Part shown: one piece after another, positions 12,544 through 15,201 of the stretch
How the letters are laid out: each line of letters begins with the position of its first letter
Numbering within the stretch: position 1 is the first letter of the stretch
Assembly (NCBI GenBank): GCA_013002105.1
Contig: JABDKS010000062.1
Location: 1-15,201 of the forward strand
Direction: 5' to 3'
Length of the DNA: 15,201 bases
DNA from: Pirellulaceae bacterium
GTDB lineage: Bacteria; Planctomycetota; Planctomycetia; Pirellulales; Pirellulaceae
Translations under genes and position numbers: made by a program
The notes under the pieces: generated by a model
The model's database searches: none
What the model was told of the DNA's origin: nothing
The model's input: the letters and a program-made list of their open reading frames with translations, nothing else

Positions 12544-14748
12544 CTAATTTTGGATCGCAAATTCAGGTGTATTCATCATTGCCCACATCAGGTCTTCGAT
12601 CCTCTCACGCCGTTGATCACCGGCCGATCGAAGCAACGTCGTCGCGTATTCTTTTTCATCCGCGTTTGGACGCCGCGAATAAATGGTCAAATACAACTCG
12701 TCGACGACTTGCTGGTCGGTTTGATCACTCTTGGCCAACCGGGCTGCCCGTCCGTCGTCTTGGCGTATTCGAGCATCCAATTCTCGCGAGTTCATCAAAT
12801 GTAACGTCTGCGTAACGGACGAATCGGTCACGCGCTCGCAGGGTGGATCCTGATTTTCGTTGGGTCGACCGAACGTATCGAGGAACATGGAATCGATGCG
12901 GTGTGTCCAAACTTGATTGGGCCGAGACTCCGGCGCCATTGCCGAAAGAGTCTCGGTGGTATCAGTGACCTGGGATACCGCGTCCATCAACGTCTCAGCA
13001 CGCAAACGATGTCGGTAGTGACGCGAGAAATTGAGTCGGTCAGCGACATTCGTATCGTTGGGGATCGAACTCAATGAGTATACATGCGACATCAATATCG
13101 TCTTGATCAGCTGCTTTTGGTCGAAGCCAGACTGTTGAAAATGTTCGGCCAAGGCCTCCAGCAGAGCAGGATTGCTGGGAGGGTTAGTACTGCGCAAATC
13201 GTCCACCGGATCGACCAGGCCACGCCCCATCAACTGAGCCCAAACGCGATTCACTTGCACTTGGGCAAAGAAATCGTTGTCCGGCGATGTCATCCAATCT
13301 GCCAGTGCGTCACGTGGATCGTCGTCTCCGGTTACAGCAGCCGATCCGAACAAAGGTTTCGGATCGAGCACTTCGCCAGTCACCGGATGCTTGACATCGC
13401 CTTTGGTCGAAACAAACACAATTTCTTCGCCACCAGAAATTGGCGGGGAAAGTCCCGTCCCCTTGCGTCCGACCTTTCCAAAAAACGCGGCGAACGAATA
13501 GAAATCATGCTGACTCCATTGCTCGAACGGGTGGTGATGGCACTTGGCGCACTCCAGCCGTACGCCCAAAAACAATTGGCTGACCATTGTCGCTACTTCA
13601 TCGGGACTGCGACGATCACGGTAGAGCGTCACGGCACCGTTCTGCCAAGTACTGCCCTTGGCAGTAATGATTCGTCGTGCGAATTCGTCGTACGGAACGT
13701 TGTCGCGAAACTGCTGACGAATCCAATTGTCGTAATTCAGGACAGCCTTGATGCCGACACGATAGGGGTTTGGTCGCAGCAAATCTGCCCAGTGATTCGC
13801 CCAATGGTCGACGTACTCGCGTCGCATCAACAAGTCGTCAATCAGCAACTCGCGTCTGTTCGGCAAACTCGAATCCAAAAACTCTCGCGATTCATCCGCC
13901 GTCGGGAGCCGACCAATGACATCGGTGTAGACACGACGAAGGAAGACAGCATCGTCCGCGGGCTGGGAAGCCTTGATGCCCAGTTTTTGCAATTTTGCGA
14001 AGACAAGGTTGTCAATGAAGTTTTGTCGAGGCAATTCGGCGTAGTAATCCGAGCTCAACGGTTCACTTTGTGGAATACTGACGCTCGCAACACAGATGTG
14101 ATTTTGGTACCGGGCCATGACGGCTGTTTCACCCGGCAGGGATCCGGCCGTCAGTTGCCCGTCGCTACTGACCGCGGCGATGGCGGCATCATTGGACAGA
14201 TAGCTGGTCGAATCCGTGACATCACGCTGTGTGTTGTCGCTGTAATAGGAAGCGACTTTCAATCGCCGCTGTTCGTCGGGCCTCAGTGTGAATTCCGTTT
14301 CGATAAGTTCGACTCGCTCCAGCGTTGGCTCGCCGGGCACCCGTCGCACCGCGCCCTGGGCGATCCACGCGACCATCGTTTTGTATTCGCTGGAGTCGAC
14401 CTTGATCTTGGCTCCACCACCATGCGGGATCGTGGCGGTCGCCTTCTGCATCAGCAGACTCGATTCTGGACTAGCCAAGGTCAGACGTCGACCGCGTCCA
14501 TTGCGTGCCAAGGCGTTGTAATCAAAGTCGCTGTCAAATCCGAGCAGCGAGAGTTGGAATCCGTTCTGACCGCGTTGCTTACCGTGACATGCGCCGGCGT
14601 TGCATCCCTTGGCTGTCAAAATCGGTTGAATGTCCAATTCAAAACTAACCGGTTCCGGTTCGGCACCTACGGCGATCATCGACGCACCCAACGCAATCAT
14701 CATTGCGATGCTGCTGAGCGACAACCGACCAACAAGGTGATCGAACAT
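12544..14748 (-). CDS. Planctomycete cytochrome protein with PSCyt1-like, DUF1549 and DUF1553 domains
   Basis: The frame is open from an ATG at 14796 (750 residues). I prefer the ATG at 14748 (734 residues) because it gives a normal signal peptide (MFDHLVGRLSLSSIAMM... ending AVGA), while the longer form has an awkward 30-residue lead. Numbering from 14796: C65-NAGA-C70-H71 within KGCNAGACHGKQ is a CX4CH haem-like motif of the planctomycete cytochrome type, followed by GQNGFQLSLLGFD. About 155-242 are a beta-rich, Big2-like segment. About 255-440 are DUF1549, including NFIDNLVFAKL, LRRVYTDVIGRLP and C416-A-K-C419-H420, a CxxCH motif. About 495-740 are DUF1553 (ALADWMTSPDNDFFAQVQVNRVWAQLMGRG) ending in WAMMNTPEFAIQN. 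It is probably an exported electron-transfer or oxidoreductase-like protein of unknown reaction. It heads a three-gene operon with DUF1501 and the PPC protein. Confidence 0.92.
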   Translation of the reverse strand: MFDHLVGRLSLSSIAMMIALGASMIAVGAEPEPVSFELDIQPILTAKGCNAGACHGKQRGQNGFQLSLLGFDSDFDYNALARNGRGRRLTLASPESSLLMQKATATIPHGGGAKIKVDSSEYKTMVAWIAQGAVRRVPGEPTLERVELIETEFTLRPDEQRRLKVASYYSDNTQRDVTDSTSYLSNDAAIAAVSSDGQLTAGSLPGETAVMARYQNHICVASVSIPQSEPLSSDYYAELPRQNFIDNLVFAKLQKLGIKASQPADDAVFLRRVYTDVIGRLPTADESREFLDSSLPNRRELLIDDLLMRREYVDHWANHWADLLRPNPYRVGIKAVLNYDNWIRQQFRDNVPYDEFARRIITAKGSTWQNGAVTLYRDRRSPDEVATMVSQLFLGVRLECAKCHHHPFEQWSQHDFYSFAAFFGKVGRKGTGLSPPISGGEEIVFVSTKGDVKHPVTGEVLDPKPLFGSAAVTGDDDPRDALADWMTSPDNDFFAQVQVNRVWAQLMGRGLVDPVDDLRSTNPPSNPALLEALAEHFQQSGFDQKQLIKTILMSHVYSLSSIPNDTNVADRLNFSRHYRHRLRAETLMDAVSQVTDTTETLSAMAPESRPNQVWTHRIDSMFLDTFGRPNENQDPPCERVTDSSVTQTLHLMNSRELDARIRQDDGRAARLAKSDQTDQQVVDELYLTIYSRRPNADEKEYATTLLRSAGDQRRERIEDLMWAMMNTPEFAIQN

Positions 14749-14796
14749 GGGAAAGGTACGGAAGGCGTGTAGGTGGGATGTTGAGGCGGGACCCAT

Positions 14797-14802
14797 ATTC
14801 TA
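14797..14802 (-). promoter_or_regulatory. Candidate -10 hexamer TAGAAT upstream of the cytochrome operon
   Basis: The minus strand reads TTAGAAT directly before the upstream ATG at 14796, matching five of six bases of the -10 consensus. Transcription would then begin near 14790, inside the longer frame, and could only use the ATG at 14748. No good -35 box was found, so this is weak support for the shorter start. Confidence 0.22.
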
Positions 14803-14977
14803 ACTGCTCGATCGCAAAGAATCTGCACAGGTAGTTGTCATTGTGTGGTCAATCGCTGCAGCGAGGAGAAGATTCACCGATAAAACCCGGCCGATTCGCG
14901 GTCATTGCGAGCGGACCGGCGGCAACGCCAAATTTCCTCGCAGAGGCATGACTCGCACGGCGTCGAGACGACCGACG

Positions 14978-15201
14978 TCAGTTTTCCGACATCGAGGTCT
15001 GCGGATGTACCTTAATGCTGCCTCTCAAGTACTCGATTGACGACAGCTCTGACCAAGCTTTGGACTCCGAATTCACGACGTTCAACGTCAGTGCATTCAC
15101 ACGATCCGCCGCTAGTAACGCCAGTTGCGGCATTTCGACAAAACGACTGACATTCAACAAATCGGGCCCGTCGCGATTGGTTACGGCAAGACCGGTCAAC
15201 T
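14978..15201 (-). CDS. 3' end of an unrecognised gene entering from the right edge
   Basis: The minus strand is open from the window edge to a TGA at 14978, covering the last 73 or so residues of a protein. No ATG opens the visible frame, so the gene almost certainly starts beyond 15201. The sequence is leucine-rich (DLLNVSRFVEMPQLALL, DRVNALTLNVVN, ELSSIEYLRGS) and loosely recalls a leucine-rich-repeat or beta-helix end, but I cannot name a family. Its composition looks more protein-like than the competing plus-strand frame at 14843-15040, which is arginine-rich. It runs in the same direction as the cytochrome operon, with about 180-230 bases between, so the operon probably has its own promoter. 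Confidence 0.5.
   Translation of the reverse strand, partial: LTGLAVTNRDGPDLLNVSRFVEMPQLALLAADRVNALTLNVVNSESKAWSELSSIEYLRGSIKVHPQTSMSEN

Noticed and set aside
13084..14772. Long plus-strand open frame (562 codons) opposite the DUF1549/DUF1553 gene
   Set aside because: It is the antisense shadow of a strongly supported gene with haem motifs and DUF signatures. Its own translation shows no recognisable family or export signal.

Overview
The window looks like a piece of a planctomycete chromosome, most likely from the Rhodopirellula/Pirellula group. I infer this from families that are heavily expanded in that phylum: a DUF1587/DUF1592-type cytochrome protein, a DUF1549/DUF1553 cytochrome protein next to a DUF1501 protein and a PPC-domain protein, and a secreted S1-type sulfatase. 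Weak or absent Shine-Dalgarno sequences and moderately high GC (judged by eye, not computed) fit as well. No rRNA, tRNA, CRISPR array, phage gene or transposase was seen.

Layout. (1) 1-1412, minus: a gene cut by the left edge, with a signal peptide, a CxxCH haem motif, a DUF1587-like block and a DUF1595-like helix. (2) 1413-1765: a divergent intergenic region with small direct and inverted repeats. (3) 1766-5785, plus: three secreted hydrolases. These are a BD-FAE-type esterase with two EF-hand loops, a lipase-like alpha/beta hydrolase whose ATG overlaps the esterase stop (ATGA), and a formylglycine-type sulfatase. (4) 5786-6247: an intergenic region with a long perfect inverted repeat and an intrinsic-terminator-like hairpin. 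(5) 6248-8899, plus: a large FliD/hook-IN-like protein with four tandem repeats of about 100 residues. (6) 8937-9383, minus: a small PNPOx-fold FMN protein convergent with the previous gene. (7) 9384-9545: a short spacer with two near-identical palindromes resembling a dispersed REP-type repeat. (8) 9546-14796, minus: a compact operon transcribed in the order DUF1549/DUF1553 cytochrome protein, DUF1501 protein (Tat signal), PPC-domain protein. (9) 14978-15201, minus: the 3' end of a gene entering from the right.

How the genes fit together. The three plus-strand hydrolases are all predicted to be exported, and their activities (ester cleavage, lipase-like hydrolysis, sulfate removal) fit attack on decorated, sulfated polysaccharides. 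The two minus-strand cytochrome loci belong to planctomycete systems whose biochemistry is not established. The 750-residue protein has two haem-attachment-like motifs and its partner DUF1501 has an alkaline-phosphatase-like metal centre, so the three proteins plausibly act together outside the cytoplasmic membrane. The hook-IN-like protein is an orphan: no other flagellar gene is in the window. The least explained objects here are its four-fold repeat and the DUF1549/DUF1501/PPC operon.
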